From Tritonibacter horizontis (lineage in GTDB: Bacteria; Pseudomonadota; Alphaproteobacteria; Rhodobacterales; Rhodobacteraceae), in contig NZ_LPUY01000077.1 of assembly GCF_001518015.1 (NCBI RefSeq), positions 1 through 64,000 of the forward strand: a stretch of DNA of 64,000 nt, written 5' to 3'. The translations under genes were made by a program, and so were the position numbers. Shown one piece after another: positions 52,538 through 62,592 of this stretch; position 1 is the first letter of the stretch; each line of letters opens with the position of its first letter. Under the pieces are notes generated by a model. The model was not told the origin of the DNA. It saw nothing but the letters and a program-made list of their open reading frames with translations, and did not search any database.

Positions 52538-53913
52538 TGGAAGTTGTCCTGCTATTTTCGCTTGTCATCGGCCTGTTGCTGATCGGGGTTCCGATCGCGG
52601 TATCGCTCGGGCTCAGCTCAACCCTGTTTCTGTTGTTCTTTTCAGACAGTTCGTTGGCCTCTGTGGCGGGGACGTTGTTCCAGGCCTTTGAAGGGCACTT
52701 TACCCTGCTGGCGATCCCCTTCTTTATCCTCGCGTCGAGTTTCATGACCACGGGCGGCGTTGCCCGCCGGATTATCCGGTTCTCCATCGCTTGTGTGGGG
52801 CATCTTCCGGGCGGGCTGGCGATTGCCGGTGTCTTTGCCTGTATGCTGTTTGCGGCTCTGTCAGGGTCGTCTCCGGCGACTGTGGTTGCAATCGGTTCGA
52901 TTGTGATCGCCGGGATGCGCCAGGTTGGCTACTCCAAGGAATTCGCGGCCGGTGTGATCTGTAATGCGGGCACGCTGGGCATCCTGATCCCGCCCTCCAT
53001 TGTGATGGTGGTCTATGCCGCTGCAGTCGAGGTTTCGGTCGGTCGGATGTTCCTGGCCGGTGTGATTCCGGGGCTGATGGCCGGCATCATGCTGATGGTG
53101 ACCATCTTCGTGATGGCCAAGGTCAAAAACCTGCCCAAGGGCGAGTGGCATGGTTGGGGCGAAGTCTTTCAGTCCGCGCGGGACGCCGGGTGGGGCTTGT
53201 TCCTGATCGTCATCATTCTCGGCGGTATTTATGGCGGCATTTTCACCCCGACAGAGGCGGCAGCGGTGGCGGCGATCTACGCCTTTTTCATCGCCTGTTT
53301 TGTGTACAAGGACATGGGCCCGCTGTCGAACGGCGAAGGACTGGCCAAGACGCCGCTGCTGCGGAAACCTCATGCCTTGCTGACGGCGTTTTTCCACCCG
53401 GATACCAAGAAAACACTGTTTGAGGCGGGTAAACTGACGGTCACGCTGCTCTTTGTGATCGCCAATGCTTTGATCCTGAAACATGTGCTGACCGACGAAC
53501 AAATACCGCAGCATATCGCCAATGCGATGTTGTCGGCGGGCTTCGGGCCAGTGATGTTCTTGATTGTGGTGAATGTGATCCTGTTGATCGGCGGGCAATT
53601 CATGGAACCCTCCGGGCTGTTGGTGATCGTGGCGCCGCTGGTGTTTCCGATTGCGATTGAACTGGGGATCGACCCGATCCATCTCGGCATCATCATGGTG
53701 GTAAACATGGAGATCGGCATGATCACACCGCCAGTTGGTCTGAACCTGTTTGTCACCTCGGGTGTGGCGGGCATGCCGATGATGGCGGTTGTGCGGGCCG
53801 CATTGCCCTTCCTCGCCGTACTCTTCGTGTTCCTGATCCTGATCACCTATATTCCGTGGCTGTCGACGGTGCTGCCCAATGCGATTATGGGGCCGGAGAT
53901 CATTACGAACTGA
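52537..53913 (+). CDS. dctM: TRAP transporter large permease DctM
   Basis: This is the sodium-coupled transport subunit with about 12 membrane helices. The 458-residue product has the family elements AALSGSSPATVVAIGSIV, GTLGILIPPSIVMVVYA, GIFTPTEAAAVAAIYA and MEIGMITPPVGLNLFV. Its start shares bases with the dctQ stop (TGATG). A terminator-like hairpin lies 27 bases downstream. Confidence 0.95.
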   Translation: MEVVLLFSLVIGLLLIGVPIAVSLGLSSTLFLLFFSDSSLASVAGTLFQAFEGHFTLLAIPFFILASSFMTTGGVARRIIRFSIACVGHLPGGLAIAGVFACMLFAALSGSSPATVVAIGSIVIAGMRQVGYSKEFAAGVICNAGTLGILIPPSIVMVVYAAAVEVSVGRMFLAGVIPGLMAGIMLMVTIFVMAKVKNLPKGEWHGWGEVFQSARDAGWGLFLIVIILGGIYGGIFTPTEAAAVAAIYAFFIACFVYKDMGPLSNGEGLAKTPLLRKPHALLTAFFHPDTKKTLFEAGKLTVTLLFVIANALILKHVLTDEQIPQHIANAMLSAGFGPVMFLIVVNVILLIGGQFMEPSGLLVIVAPLVFPIAIELGIDPIHLGIIMVVNMEIGMITPPVGLNLFVTSGVAGMPMMAVVRAALPFLAVLFVFLILITYIPWLSTVLPNAIMGPEIITN

Positions 53914-53939
53914 TCGGGGACCAGAGTTGATTGAAATGC

Positions 53940-53971
53940 AAAACGCCCGGAGCGACAGCTCTGGGCGTTTT
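53940..53971. terminator. Bidirectional terminator between dctM and tpiA
   Basis: AAAACGCCCGGAGC (53940-53953) pairs with GCTCTGGGCGTTTT (53958-53971), with one G-T pair and a 4-base loop. A/T tracts are on both sides and it serves both convergent genes. Confidence 0.9.
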
Positions 53972-53996
53972 GGCTTTTCGGAAACGGGGCAGGGCC

Positions 53997-54737
53997 TCAG
54001 CTGGCCGCAAGGGCCGCAATGATGGCGCCGAAATCCGCCGCCTTGAGGCTGGCACCGCCGACCAACGCACCATCAACGTTTGGCACCGCGAAAATTTCGG
54101 CGGCGTTGGATGGTTTGACGGATCCGCCATAAAGCAGCGGAATGTCGGACCCCGCCGCGCCGAACCGGTGCTCCACGGCGCGGCGCAGGGCGGTGTGGAC
54201 CTCGCCAATCTGCTCCAGGGTCGGGACCTTGCCGGTTCCGATGGCCCAGACCGGTTCATAGGCCACCACGGTATTGGCGGCTGTGGTCACATCCGGAAGC
54301 GAGCCTGCAAGCTGGCGTTCGACCACGCTCAGGGTCTGGCCGGTTTCACGTTCCTCGAGGGTTTCACCGATGCAGATCACCGCACAAAGACCGGCAGCAA
54401 TCGCCGCTTCGGCCTTGGCGCGAACCGTCTCGCTGGTTTCACCGTGGTCGGTCCGGCGCTCCGAATGACCGAGGATCACATAGGTTGCACCCGCATCGCG
54501 CAGCATGTCGGCGCTGATATCACCGGTGTGGGCGCCGCTGGCCACGGCATGGCAGTCCTGGCCGCCAATGGCGATCCCACCGGCCAGAGCGGCAGCACGC
54601 GACAGCAAGGTCGCCGGTGGGCAGATCAAGATGTCGACGGAGTTGGGCAGATCCTGACCTGCCAGGGCCTGCAGCTCCGTCAGATTGCCGCCGGTGCCGT
54701 TCATTTTCCAGTTGCCTGCCGCCAGTTTGCGCGCCAT
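53997..54737 (-). CDS. tpiA: Triosephosphate isomerase
   Basis: TpiA interconverts dihydroxyacetone phosphate and glyceraldehyde 3-phosphate. The 246-residue product has GNWKMNG (catalytic Lys), LGHSERR (His) and [14 protein letters not shown] (Glu and the flexible loop), then [10 protein letters not shown] for phosphate binding. The gene is monocistronic between a bidirectional terminator and a gap of about 145 bases. Confidence 0.97.
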   Translation of the reverse strand: MARKLAAGNWKMNGTGGNLTELQALAGQDLPNSVDILICPPATLLSRAAALAGGIAIGGQDCHAVASGAHTGDISADMLRDAGATYVILGHSERRTDHGETSETVRAKAEAAIAAGLCAVICIGETLEERETGQTLSVVERQLAGSLPDVTTAANTVVAYEPVWAIGTGKVPTLEQIGEVHTALRRAVEHRFGAAGSDIPLLYGGSVKPSNAAEIFAVPNVDGALVGGASLKAADFGAIIAALAAS

Positions 54738-54881
54738 GTCGCCCCCCTATCTATCTGGTTGTGTCGTTGACCGATTTGGTAGCACCGCGGACAGGGCGGA
54801 GCAATCAAAGCCCTTGGCGGATGCAAAAAAGGGTGGCGCGGGGCCACCCTTGGGTCGATGTCTGAAAGGCCTGCCCGCGGT

Positions 54882-55238
54882 CTATTCCTCGCCCACCTTG
54901 AAGCTGATCGACTCGCCGCAGCCGCAGGCCTCTGCCACATTCGGGTTGTTGAACTTGAAGCTGGACTCCAGAAGCGAGACTTCATAGTCGATTTCGGTCC
55001 CGAACAGAAACATCTGCGCCATCGGCGCGATCAGGATCCGTGCGCCGCCCTGTTCCACCACTTCGTCGTTGGGATCAGCCTCTTCGACATAGTCCATAGT
55101 GTATTCCATGCCCGCACAGCCGCCTTTCTTGACGCCGATCCGCAGGCCTGCGTGGCCCGCGCTTTCCATCAGCTTGGAAATCTGCGTGGCGGCGCGCGGG
55201 GTCATGGTGACGGCTTGTTTGCCGGGAATACCGAACAT
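54882..55238 (-). CDS. A-type Fe-S carrier protein (SufA/ErpA-like)
   Basis: A-type carriers pass Fe-S clusters to target proteins. The 118-residue product has the three conserved Cys: KKGGCAGMEYTMDYV and EACGCGESISF. It begins with a short extension before MTPRAATQI. It follows the SufT-like gene by about 85 bases on the same strand, suggesting the distal end of a suf-type operon, although sufBCDS are not in the window. SufA, ErpA and IscA cannot be told apart from sequence alone. Confidence 0.9.
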   Translation of the reverse strand: MFGIPGKQAVTMTPRAATQISKLMESAGHAGLRIGVKKGGCAGMEYTMDYVEEADPNDEVVEQGGARILIAPMAQMFLFGTEIDYEVSLLESSFKFNNPNVAEACGCGESISFKVGEE

Positions 55239-55322
55239 TGTAGGCTCCGTTTCGTTCTAAACGTAACGTAGGGGGTGGAAAGGCGCCCCACAAGGGGGGC
55301 GGGCGATCACAGGGTTTTGTGC

Positions 55323-55685
55323 TTACATGAAGCCAAGTTCAAGCCGGGCTTCGTCGGACATCATATCCATGCCCCATGGGGGTTCCCAGATCAGTTCCAC
55401 GTCGACGCTTTTGACGCCATCGACGGGGGAAATGGCATCGACAATCCAGCCCGGCATTTCACCCGCGACGGGGCATCCGGGCGCGGTCAGGGTCATGATG
55501 ATCTTCACGTCGTTTTCGGACGAGATATCAACGGTGTAGATCAGGCCAAGCTCATAGATATTCACCGGAATTTCCGGGTCATAGACAGTCCGGCAGGCCT
55601 CGACCACCGGTTCGTACAGCGGGTGGGACACAGAGGAGGGCGCGATCAGGGGGGCGCCTTCGAGTGGTTCGGATGCGTTGGTCAT
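55323..55685 (-). CDS. sufT: SufT-like DUF59 (MIP18) Fe-S assembly protein
   Basis: This 120-residue MIP18-family protein helps mature Fe-S proteins. It has VVEACRTVYDPEIPVNIYELGLIY and the Cys-containing TAPGCPVAGEMPGW, then DVELIWEPPWGMDMMSDEAR, the family fingerprint. The N-terminal 20 residues are not conserved. It probably shares a transcript with the downstream A-type carrier gene. Confidence 0.9.
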   Translation of the reverse strand: MTNASEPLEGAPLIAPSSVSHPLYEPVVEACRTVYDPEIPVNIYELGLIYTVDISSENDVKIIMTLTAPGCPVAGEMPGWIVDAISPVDGVKSVDVELIWEPPWGMDMMSDEARLELGFM

Positions 55686-55812
55686 GTGGCTCTCGGTCTG
55701 GTTATCTGAGTATTTATATAGGAAACCTGTCCGCCGGGGTCCAGTCCACGATGCGCATATCCTCTATGACACAGGCCAATTGCGACCGGGATCGGACGTC
55801 TTTCGCGGGCGT

Positions 55813-56085
55813 TCAATCATTTATGTCATGTTGGAAGGTTTTGACCTGGCCGTCGCCGAGGCGAAATTTGCGTCTGAGGCCAAGCCAGGCCGCGAGTGAC
55901 AGAGCGGCAAAGATCAGCAGGAGCAAGGGCAGGCCGAGGCCGCTGGCCAGCCAGACGATGACAGCAACGCCGACCGCGCCAATCGCGAAACCGAGAAAGA
56001 TGAAACCGGGCAGCAGGATTTCAATCATGGCAAGGACCAGCGCCAGCGCCAACCAAGCCCACCAAAAGGTCCAGATCGCCGCCAT
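55813..56085 (-). CDS. NfeD-like membrane protein (short form)
   Basis: This 90-residue protein has two to three membrane helices (AAIWTFWWAWLALALVLAMIEI and FIFLGFAIGAVGVAVIVWLA) and a short charged tail. It lacks the serine protease domain of long NfeD. Short NfeD proteins pair with SPFH proteins; the ATG at 56085 overlaps the last base of the QmcA-like gene. The role is in membrane organisation or quality control. Confidence 0.85.
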   Translation of the reverse strand: MAAIWTFWWAWLALALVLAMIEILLPGFIFLGFAIGAVGVAVIVWLASGLGLPLLLLIFAALSLAAWLGLRRKFRLGDGQVKTFQHDIND

Positions 56086-56975
56086 CAGGGTTTGCCTTTC
56101 AGCATTTTGAACGCATCGCCAAAGGCCTCGATCGCCTGGGCCGGCACGATGATGGTCTGCTTGCCACTGCCATTCCCAAGCGCATTCAGCGCTTCCACCT
56201 GTTTCAGTGCGACCTGATACTGGGCGGCGGCAAGACCGTTTTCTGCGATGGCCTTGGCAACGACCTCAGTCGCAAAAGCCTCTGCCTCGGCTTGGATGCG
56301 GCGCGCTTTGGCGGTTTGCTCGGCGGCATAGAGTTCTGCATCGGCAGACAGTTCAACGGCGCGTTTCTTGCCTTCGGCTTCCGTCACATGTGCGCGACGG
56401 GCGCGCTCCGCATTCAGCTGCTGCAACATGGCATCGCGGGTGGCCTGATCCAGGTTCACATCCAGGATTTCGGCGCGGGTGACTTCGATCCCCCAGTCGT
56501 CCACGGCGCTTTCAACGCTGTGCTGGATCTGACCGATCAGTTGCGAGCGGTTGGATTGTACCTCGTCCAGGTCCATCTTGCCGATCTCTGCCCGCACAAT
56601 GCCGGCCACCGTCGTGGCGATGGCCCCGTCCACGTCCCGGATCCGGTACACTGTCTTTTCGGGTTCCAGAATGCGGTAAAACACCGAAGTATCGATCTGT
56701 ACCAGCACGTTGTCCCGGGTGATGGCGTCCTGACTGGCATTGGGCAACTGGCGTTCCAGGATGGAGACCCGGTGGCGGACAACGTCGAGAAAGGGCACGA
56801 TAAAGTTGATGCCGGGTCCAAGCACCGACAACAGGCGGCCAAAGCGTTCGACCACAAATTTCTCGGATTGGGGCACAATGCGGATGCCCTTGAAAACGAC
56901 GATAATCAGCAACAGCGCCCCGAGGATATAAAGCAGATTACCGGAAAGGGCGTTGAAAATGTCTTGGTCGGTCAT
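56085..56975 (-). CDS. SPFH/stomatin family protein (QmcA-like)
   Basis: This 296-residue inner-membrane protein has an N-terminal anchor (about residues 10-27). The SPFH domain has KFVVERFGRLLSVLGPGINFIVPFLD and LPNASQDAITRDNVLVQIDTSVFY. A long Ala/Glu coiled coil follows (about 180-255). Such proteins form large cage-like oligomers and modulate membrane proteases such as FtsH. It forms a pair with the NfeD-like gene. Confidence 0.93.
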   Translation of the reverse strand: MTDQDIFNALSGNLLYILGALLLIIVVFKGIRIVPQSEKFVVERFGRLLSVLGPGINFIVPFLDVVRHRVSILERQLPNASQDAITRDNVLVQIDTSVFYRILEPEKTVYRIRDVDGAIATTVAGIVRAEIGKMDLDEVQSNRSQLIGQIQHSVESAVDDWGIEVTRAEILDVNLDQATRDAMLQQLNAERARRAHVTEAEGKKRAVELSADAELYAAEQTAKARRIQAEAEAFATEVVAKAIAENGLAAAQYQVALKQVEALNALGNGSGKQTIIVPAQAIEAFGDAFKMLKGKP

Positions 56976-57088
56976 CGGCGCGGATCCAATCTGAAACTAT
57001 ATGGCGGGAAACGTCCCCCCTGACCGGATGAAGGTCAAGGGGAAAGCTCAGGTCGTGGTTTCAGATCCGCAGCGTTTGCAGCCGTGGC

Positions 57089-58504
57089 TCAGTCCGACGG
57101 GGCATCCAGGGCTTTGCGATTGCGCAACGGGGTTGGCCGGACATTTGCCTCGATCTCATCATGGATCAGCGCGGCGATGTCTTTCTTGGATGTCTTTTCA
57201 ATGCCTTCCAGACCGGGCGAGGAGTTCACCTCCAGCACCTTCGGGCCGGTTTCAGAGCGCAGCAGATCGACACCTGCCACCCCGAGGCCAAAACAACGCG
57301 CCGCCCGGATCGCGGTGGAGCGTTCCTCTTTGGTGATCCGCACGCTGACCGCACTGCCGCCGAGATGCAGATTGGAGCGGAAATCCCCGTCTGCGCCCGA
57401 GCGTTTCATCGCGGCAACCACCTTGGAGCCGACCACGAGACAGCGGATGTCGACCCCGGCGGCTTCCTTGACGAATTGCTGCACAAGAAAGTTCGCCTTC
57501 AGGCCGCGAAACGCCGTGATGACGGATTCTGCGGCTTTTTTGGTTTCGGCCAGCACCACGCCCTTGCCTTGGGTGCTTTCCAGCAGTTTCACGATCAACG
57601 GGGCGCCGCCGACGATGTCGATCAGCGCATTGGTGTCCTTGGGCGAGGCCGCAAAGGCGGTGGGCGGCATGCCAATCTTGTAGCGGGCCAGCAATTGGTG
57701 GGCATGCAGCTTGTCGCGGCTCGCGGTGATACCGGCGCTGCCATTGACGCAATAGGTCCCAAGTGTCTCGAACTGGCGCAAAAGTGCTGTGCCATATTGG
57801 GTGATCGAGGCCCCGATCCGCGGGATCACGGCGTCGTACCGTGGCAGGCGTTTGCCGTCATAGTGGATTTCGGGGGCCAGAGAGTTGATCGACATATAGC
57901 AGCGCGTGGTGTCGATCACTTCGACCGAATGGCCGCGTCGCTCGCCTTCTTCGACCAGCCGGCGGGTGGAGTAGTTGTCTTCGCGGCTGAGCACCGCAAT
58001 GCGCAGCGCCCGGTTCGGGGCGGTTTTGCGGATCGCGGGGGTGGCGTAGACGGAGTAGTCCAGCTCCGGCTGGCAATAGCGCTCGGACGGCACGATAGAG
58101 ATATTCTCGTTCAGCGCCTGACGGCCCAGCAACATGTGCAAAGCCATGCCGCGCCGGTCTGTCAGTGTGACCTCGACGGGCCAAGTGTCGCCGCCGATCT
58201 CCAGGTTGGTCTCGATCACATAGCGCAGTTCGCGGTCGCCGTTGGACGAAATGACCTCTCGGCGATCCTTGATCACGGCGGAGCAGGGGATCAAAAGATC
58301 GTCGCTGCCGGGAATCGGGTGCACGGTAAAGCGGACCTTGGGCGCCGATTGGGGGCCGAAGGTTTCGATGTCTGTGGCATGAAGCGCCGACGTTCGCGCG
58401 CCGGTATCGACTTTTGCGCGCAGGGCGGGCAGTCCGAGTTCCGGTAACTTCACCCATTCCTCCCATCCCAGACGCAGGTTCGGGTTCGGGTCATTGGTGG
58501 ACAT
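57089..58504 (-). CDS. rimK: Fusion of retropepsin-like (RimB-type) domain and RimK-type ATP-grasp ligase
   Basis: This 471-residue protein has two enzymes in one chain. Residues 10 to about 150 are a retropepsin-like aspartic protease domain with the active-site [13 protein letters not shown] (Asp33), LMLGRQAL-like [10 protein letters not shown] and [11 protein letters not shown]. Residues about 167-450 are an ATP-grasp RimK domain: [33 protein letters not shown] and [14 protein letters not shown]. RimK adds glutamates to ribosomal protein S6, and RimB-type proteases trim such tails, so the fusion could carry both opposite activities. It is divergent from tgt across 70 bases. Confidence 0.87.
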   Translation of the reverse strand: MSTNDPNPNLRLGWEEWVKLPELGLPALRAKVDTGARTSALHATDIETFGPQSAPKVRFTVHPIPGSDDLLIPCSAVIKDRREVISSNGDRELRYVIETNLEIGGDTWPVEVTLTDRRGMALHMLLGRQALNENISIVPSERYCQPELDYSVYATPAIRKTAPNRALRIAVLSREDNYSTRRLVEEGERRGHSVEVIDTTRCYMSINSLAPEIHYDGKRLPRYDAVIPRIGASITQYGTALLRQFETLGTYCVNGSAGITASRDKLHAHQLLARYKIGMPPTAFAASPKDTNALIDIVGGAPLIVKLLESTQGKGVVLAETKKAAESVITAFRGLKANFLVQQFVKEAAGVDIRCLVVGSKVVAAMKRSGADGDFRSNLHLGGSAVSVRITKEERSTAIRAARCFGLGVAGVDLLRSETGPKVLEVNSSPGLEGIEKTSKKDIAALIHDEIEANVRPTPLRNRKALDAPSD

Positions 58505-58574
58505 GGGGACGTCTCCTTGGCATTAGGTGGGAATCACCGGGGTTGCGGTGGCCGCAGTGACGCAGGAACATGAG

Positions 58575-59705
58575 ATGGCAGAGCTTTTCAACTTTGAAAT
58601 GTCCGCACAGGACGGCAAGGCCCGGACCGGGGTGATCCATACGCCGCGGGGCGACATCCGCACGCCGGCCTTTATGCCGGTCGGAACGGCCGCCACGGTC
58701 AAGGCGATGATGCCCGAAAGCGTGCGCGCGACGGGGGCGGATATTCTGCTGGGCAACACCTATCATCTGATGCTGCGCCCTACGGCAGAGCGGATTGATC
58801 GGCTGGGCGGATTGCACAAGTTCATGAATTGGGACCGTCCGATTCTGACCGATTCCGGCGGATTTCAGGTGATGTCCCTGGCCGGGCTGCGCAAGCTGAC
58901 GGAACAGGGCGTGACCTTCAAATCCCATATCGACGGGTCCAAGCACGAACTGACGCCAGAGCGCTCGATGGAGATTCAGCGGCTTTTGGGGTCCGACATC
59001 GTGATGTGTTTCGATGAATGCCCGGCCTTGCCTGCGGATCGTGACCGCATTGCCGAGAGCATGCGCCTGTCGATGCGGTGGGCGGAACGGTCGCGCGATG
59101 CCTTCGGCGACCGTCCGGGGCACGCGCTGTTTGGCATTCAGCAAGGCGGGCTTGAAAAAGACTTTCGCGAAGAAAGTGCCGCGGCGCTGACCAAGGTCGG
59201 ATTTGATGGCTATGCGGTCGGCGGACTTGCGGTGGGCGAGGGGCAGGAGGCGATGTTCTCCTGTCTGGACTATGCGCCGGACATGCTGCCCATGGACAAA
59301 CCACGTTACCTGATGGGCGTCGGCAAGCCGGATGACATTGTCGGCGCAGTGGCGCGCGGCATCGACATGATGGACTGCGTGTTGCCGTCCCGCTCCGGCC
59401 GTACGGGTCAGGCCTTTACCCGTCACGGCGTGGTCAATATCAAGAACGCCAGGCATCAGGATGATCCGCGCCCCTTGGATGAGGGCTGCAGTTGTCCGGC
59501 CTGCCGACAATATTCGCGTGCGTATCTGCACCACGTATTCCGGTCGAACGAGATGATCTCCGGTATGCTTTTGACATGGCACAATCTGCATTACTTTCAG
59601 GACATCATGGCGGGCATGCGAGAGTCAATCGCAGCGGGCACATTCGCGGCCTGGCAGGCGGATTTCCACGAAACGCGTGCGCGAGGCGATATTGAGCCGC
59701 TGTGA
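58575..59705 (+). CDS. tgt: Queuine tRNA-ribosyltransferase
   Basis: Tgt swaps the guanine at position 34 of GUN-anticodon tRNAs for preQ1, on the way to queuosine. The 376-residue product has the catalytic Asp region [38 protein letters not shown] and [14 protein letters not shown]. The zinc site is [16 protein letters not shown]. The ATG at 58575 has AGGAAC before it; the longer frame covers the divergent promoter. lon follows after a 362-bp gap. Confidence 0.96.
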   Translation: MAELFNFEMSAQDGKARTGVIHTPRGDIRTPAFMPVGTAATVKAMMPESVRATGADILLGNTYHLMLRPTAERIDRLGGLHKFMNWDRPILTDSGGFQVMSLAGLRKLTEQGVTFKSHIDGSKHELTPERSMEIQRLLGSDIVMCFDECPALPADRDRIAESMRLSMRWAERSRDAFGDRPGHALFGIQQGGLEKDFREESAAALTKVGFDGYAVGGLAVGEGQEAMFSCLDYAPDMLPMDKPRYLMGVGKPDDIVGAVARGIDMMDCVLPSRSGRTGQAFTRHGVVNIKNARHQDDPRPLDEGCSCPACRQYSRAYLHHVFRSNEMISGMLLTWHNLHYFQDIMAGMRESIAAGTFAAWQADFHETRARGDIEPL

Positions 59706-59947
59706 CCCGAGCGGTCGCGCGGGCTGATATCTTTCCTGTCACATGGGTGTGAACAAACGCGTTGCGTGAAGATCTCGCAAAAGGATAATTGCGGGCCTGA
59801 CAGGGCAGGGGCGTCGCGGGGCGGGTCCGTGCCAAGACGCCGAAAACAAAGCTTTACCCGACCTTTGCCCGCGTTAGTCTTATGGTTACCTCAGTTATAA
59901 AACCGCCCTTGTGGTTGCCGGGGCATCGGGGCATGCTGATCCCAAAT

Positions 59948-60053
59948 CTTGAGGCAAGACGGTTGAATATGTCGCGCCGTCAGACCAGATAATAATTCGA
60001 GTGAGGAGACGACCGAGGTTGCCGAAGGATCGGGACCTGGCCGTCTTGCCAAG
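59948..60053 (+). promoter_or_regulatory. Long-range inverted repeat before lon
   Basis: GGCAAGACGG (59953-59962) is a perfect inverted repeat of CCGTCTTGCC (60041-60050), and CTTG at 59948 extends the pairing to AAG at 60051-60053 past a two-base bulge. The right arm ends two bases before the AAAGGA ribosome-binding site of lon. If transcribed, the 5' leader could fold this site into or beside a stem. The rest of the 362-bp gap 59706-60067 holds no gene; an AT-rich patch at 59890-59910 may be the promoter. Confidence 0.4.
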
Positions 60054-60067
60054 AAAAAGGACCGAGT

Positions 60068-62476
60068 ATGCAAGAGCCTCTCAATTCCTCTTACCCCGTA
60101 CTGCCGCTGCGCGATATCGTGGTCTTCCCCCACATGATCGTGCCGCTGTTCGTGGGCCGGGAAAAGTCGGTGCACGCCCTTGAAGAGGTGATGGCAGATG
60201 ACAAGCAGATCCTGCTGTCCAGCCAGATTGACCCCTCAGAGGACGACCCGGATCACGACGGTATTTACCGGACCGGTGTTCTGGCCAACGTATTGCAGCT
60301 GCTGAAATTGCCGGACGGCACCGTCAAGGTGCTCGTTGAAGGTCAGGCGCGGGTGCAGATCACTGAATTCCTCGACAATGACAACTTCTTCGAGGCGCGC
60401 GCCGAGGCGCTGGTGGAAATGCCAGGCGATGTGACCACCACAGAGGCGCTGTTGCGCGCCGTCGGCGATGAATTCGAACGCTACGCCAAAGTGCGCAAGA
60501 ACATCCCCGAAGAGGCGCTGACGGCCGTCGGCGAAACCACTGCCCCCGCAAAACTGGCGGATCTGGTCGCCGGTCATCTCGGGATCGAGGTGGATCGCAA
60601 GCAAGAGCTGCTGGAAACCCTGCCCATCAGCGAGCGGCTGGAAAAGGTCTATGCCCTGATGCAGTCCGAACTGTCGGTGCTGCAGGTCGAGAAAAAGATC
60701 AAGACCCGCGTCAAGACCCAGATGGAAAAGACCCAGCGCGAATATTATCTGAATGAGCAAATGAAAGCCATTCAGAAGGAGCTGGGCGACGGCGAGGATG
60801 GCGCCGGCGAAATCGCAGAGCTGGAAGAAAAGATCGAGGCGACGAAACTGTCGAAAGAGGCCCGTGAAAAGGCTGATGCCGAGATCAAGAAGCTCAAGAA
60901 CATGTCGCCGATGTCTGCCGAGGCCACAGTTGTGCGCAACTACCTGGATTGGATGCTGTCGATCCCGTGGGGCACGAAATCCCGCGTGAAAAAGGATCTG
61001 AACCGCGCCCAGGACATTCTGGACAAGGACCACTACGGTCTGGAAAAGGTCAAGGAACGCATCGTCGAGTATCTCGCAGTACAGCAGCGCTCGGCCAAGT
61101 TGAAAGGCCCGATCCTCTGCCTCGTCGGCCCTCCGGGCGTCGGCAAGACCTCGCTCGGGAAATCTGTGGCAAAGGCAACAGGTCGCGAATTTATCCGCAT
61201 CTCCCTTGGGGGTGTGCGCGACGAGTCTGAAATTCGCGGTCACCGCCGGACCTATATCGGTTCCATGCCGGGCAAGATCGTTCAGGCCTTGAAAAAGGCC
61301 AAGACGACAAACCCGCTGATCCTTCTGGACGAGATCGACAAGATGGGTCAGGACTTCCGGGGCGACCCGGCCTCGGCCATGCTCGAAGTGCTTGATCCGG
61401 AACAGAACTCCACCTTTGTGGACCATTACCTTGAGGTCGAATATGACCTGTCGAACGTGATGTTCCTGACCACCTCGAACAGCTACAACATGCCCGGCCC
61501 GCTTCTGGACCGGATGGAGATCATCCCGCTGTCGGGCTATACCGAAGACGAGAAGCGCGAGATCGCCAAGCAGCATCTGGTCAGCAAACAGGTGAAAAAC
61601 CATGGCCTCAAGGCCAAGGAATTCGAACTCTCGGACGAGGCACTTACCGAGATCATTCGCACCTACACCCGCGAGGCTGGCGTGCGGAACCTCGAACGTG
61701 AAATCGCCAAGGTCGCGCGCAAGGCCCTGACCTCTATCGTCAAGAAACAGGCGGAAACCGTTTCGGTTACGCCCGACAACCTTGATGATTTCCTCGGTGT
61801 TGCGAAATATCGCTACGGTCTTGCCGAGATGGAGGATCAGGTTGGTGTGGTTACCGGTTTGGCCTATACGTCCGTCGGCGGCGAACTTCTGTCGATTGAG
61901 GCCTTGCGTCTGCCAGGCAAGGGCCGGATGAAAACTACCGGCAAGCTGGGCGATGTGATGAAGGAATCCATCGAAGCGGCTAGCTCTTATGTGCGCTCGG
62001 TCTCACCGCGACTGGGGATCAAACCGCCGCGCTTTGACAAGTGGGACATCCACGTGCACGTCCCAGAAGGCGCGACGCCCAAGGATGGTCCTTCGGCCGG
62101 GTTGGCCATGGTGACCTCGATCGTGTCGGTTCTGACTGGCATTCCCGTGCGCAAGGACATCGCCATGACGGGCGAAGTGACCCTGCGCGGCAACGCCTTG
62201 GCCATCGGCGGCCTGAAAGAAAAACTGTTGGCAGCCCTGCGCGGCGGGATCAAAACTGTACTGATCCCGAAGGAAAACGAAAAAGATCTGCCGGAAATTC
62301 CTGACAACGTGAAGGAAGGACTGGAGATCATCCCGGTGGAGAACGTCTCCGAAGTGCTGAAGATTGCGCTGGTGCGTCAGCCAGATGCAATCGAGTGGGA
62401 CGAGGAAGCAGAAGAAGCAGCCGCCGCAGCCGCCGCATTGCAGGGCGGCGACGCCAGCAATGCGACCGCTCATTGA
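60068..62476 (+). CDS. lon: ATP-dependent protease Lon
   Basis: Lon degrades misfolded and regulatory proteins, in alphaproteobacteria including cell-cycle factors such as DnaA and CcrM. The 802-residue product has the N-terminal LON substrate domain (SYPVLPLRDIVVFPHMIVPL), coiled region, and AAA+ module with Walker A GPPGVGKTSLGKS and Walker B NPLILLDEIDKM. The Ser-Lys protease dyad is in KDGPSAGLAMV and GGLKEKLLAALRGG. AAAAAGGA precedes the ATG. A terminator follows about 60 bases after the stop. Confidence 0.97.
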   Translation: MQEPLNSSYPVLPLRDIVVFPHMIVPLFVGREKSVHALEEVMADDKQILLSSQIDPSEDDPDHDGIYRTGVLANVLQLLKLPDGTVKVLVEGQARVQITEFLDNDNFFEARAEALVEMPGDVTTTEALLRAVGDEFERYAKVRKNIPEEALTAVGETTAPAKLADLVAGHLGIEVDRKQELLETLPISERLEKVYALMQSELSVLQVEKKIKTRVKTQMEKTQREYYLNEQMKAIQKELGDGEDGAGEIAELEEKIEATKLSKEAREKADAEIKKLKNMSPMSAEATVVRNYLDWMLSIPWGTKSRVKKDLNRAQDILDKDHYGLEKVKERIVEYLAVQQRSAKLKGPILCLVGPPGVGKTSLGKSVAKATGREFIRISLGGVRDESEIRGHRRTYIGSMPGKIVQALKKAKTTNPLILLDEIDKMGQDFRGDPASAMLEVLDPEQNSTFVDHYLEVEYDLSNVMFLTTSNSYNMPGPLLDRMEIIPLSGYTEDEKREIAKQHLVSKQVKNHGLKAKEFELSDEALTEIIRTYTREAGVRNLEREIAKVARKALTSIVKKQAETVSVTPDNLDDFLGVAKYRYGLAEMEDQVGVVTGLAYTSVGGELLSIEALRLPGKGRMKTTGKLGDVMKESIEAASSYVRSVSPRLGIKPPRFDKWDIHVHVPEGATPKDGPSAGLAMVTSIVSVLTGIPVRKDIAMTGEVTLRGNALAIGGLKEKLLAALRGGIKTVLIPKENEKDLPEIPDNVKEGLEIIPVENVSEVLKIALVRQPDAIEWDEEAEEAAAAAAALQGGDASNATAH

Positions 62477-62536
62477 TCCTGCTCGATCTAATCTGACATG
62501 GGCGCGCCCGGCGCGCTATTGAGCACTGAAAATAGC

Positions 62537-62567
62537 AAACGAGCGGCACCATTCGGGCCGCTCGTTT
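62537..62567. terminator. Terminator between lon and the dehydrogenase gene
   Basis: AAACGAGCGGC (62537-62547) pairs perfectly with GCCGCTCGTTT (62557-62567) around a 9-base loop, followed by TT on the plus strand. On the minus side GCTATTTTC follows. It serves two convergent genes. Confidence 0.85.
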
Positions 62568-62592
62568 TCCATTTCATGACGGCGCGCTTGCG

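Noticed and set aside
59948-59970. Heat-shock (RpoH) promoter for lon from CTTGAG and GAATAT
   Set aside because: The spacing is 11 bp, shorter than RpoH promoters allow, and the -10 element does not match; I kept only the inverted repeat as an observation.
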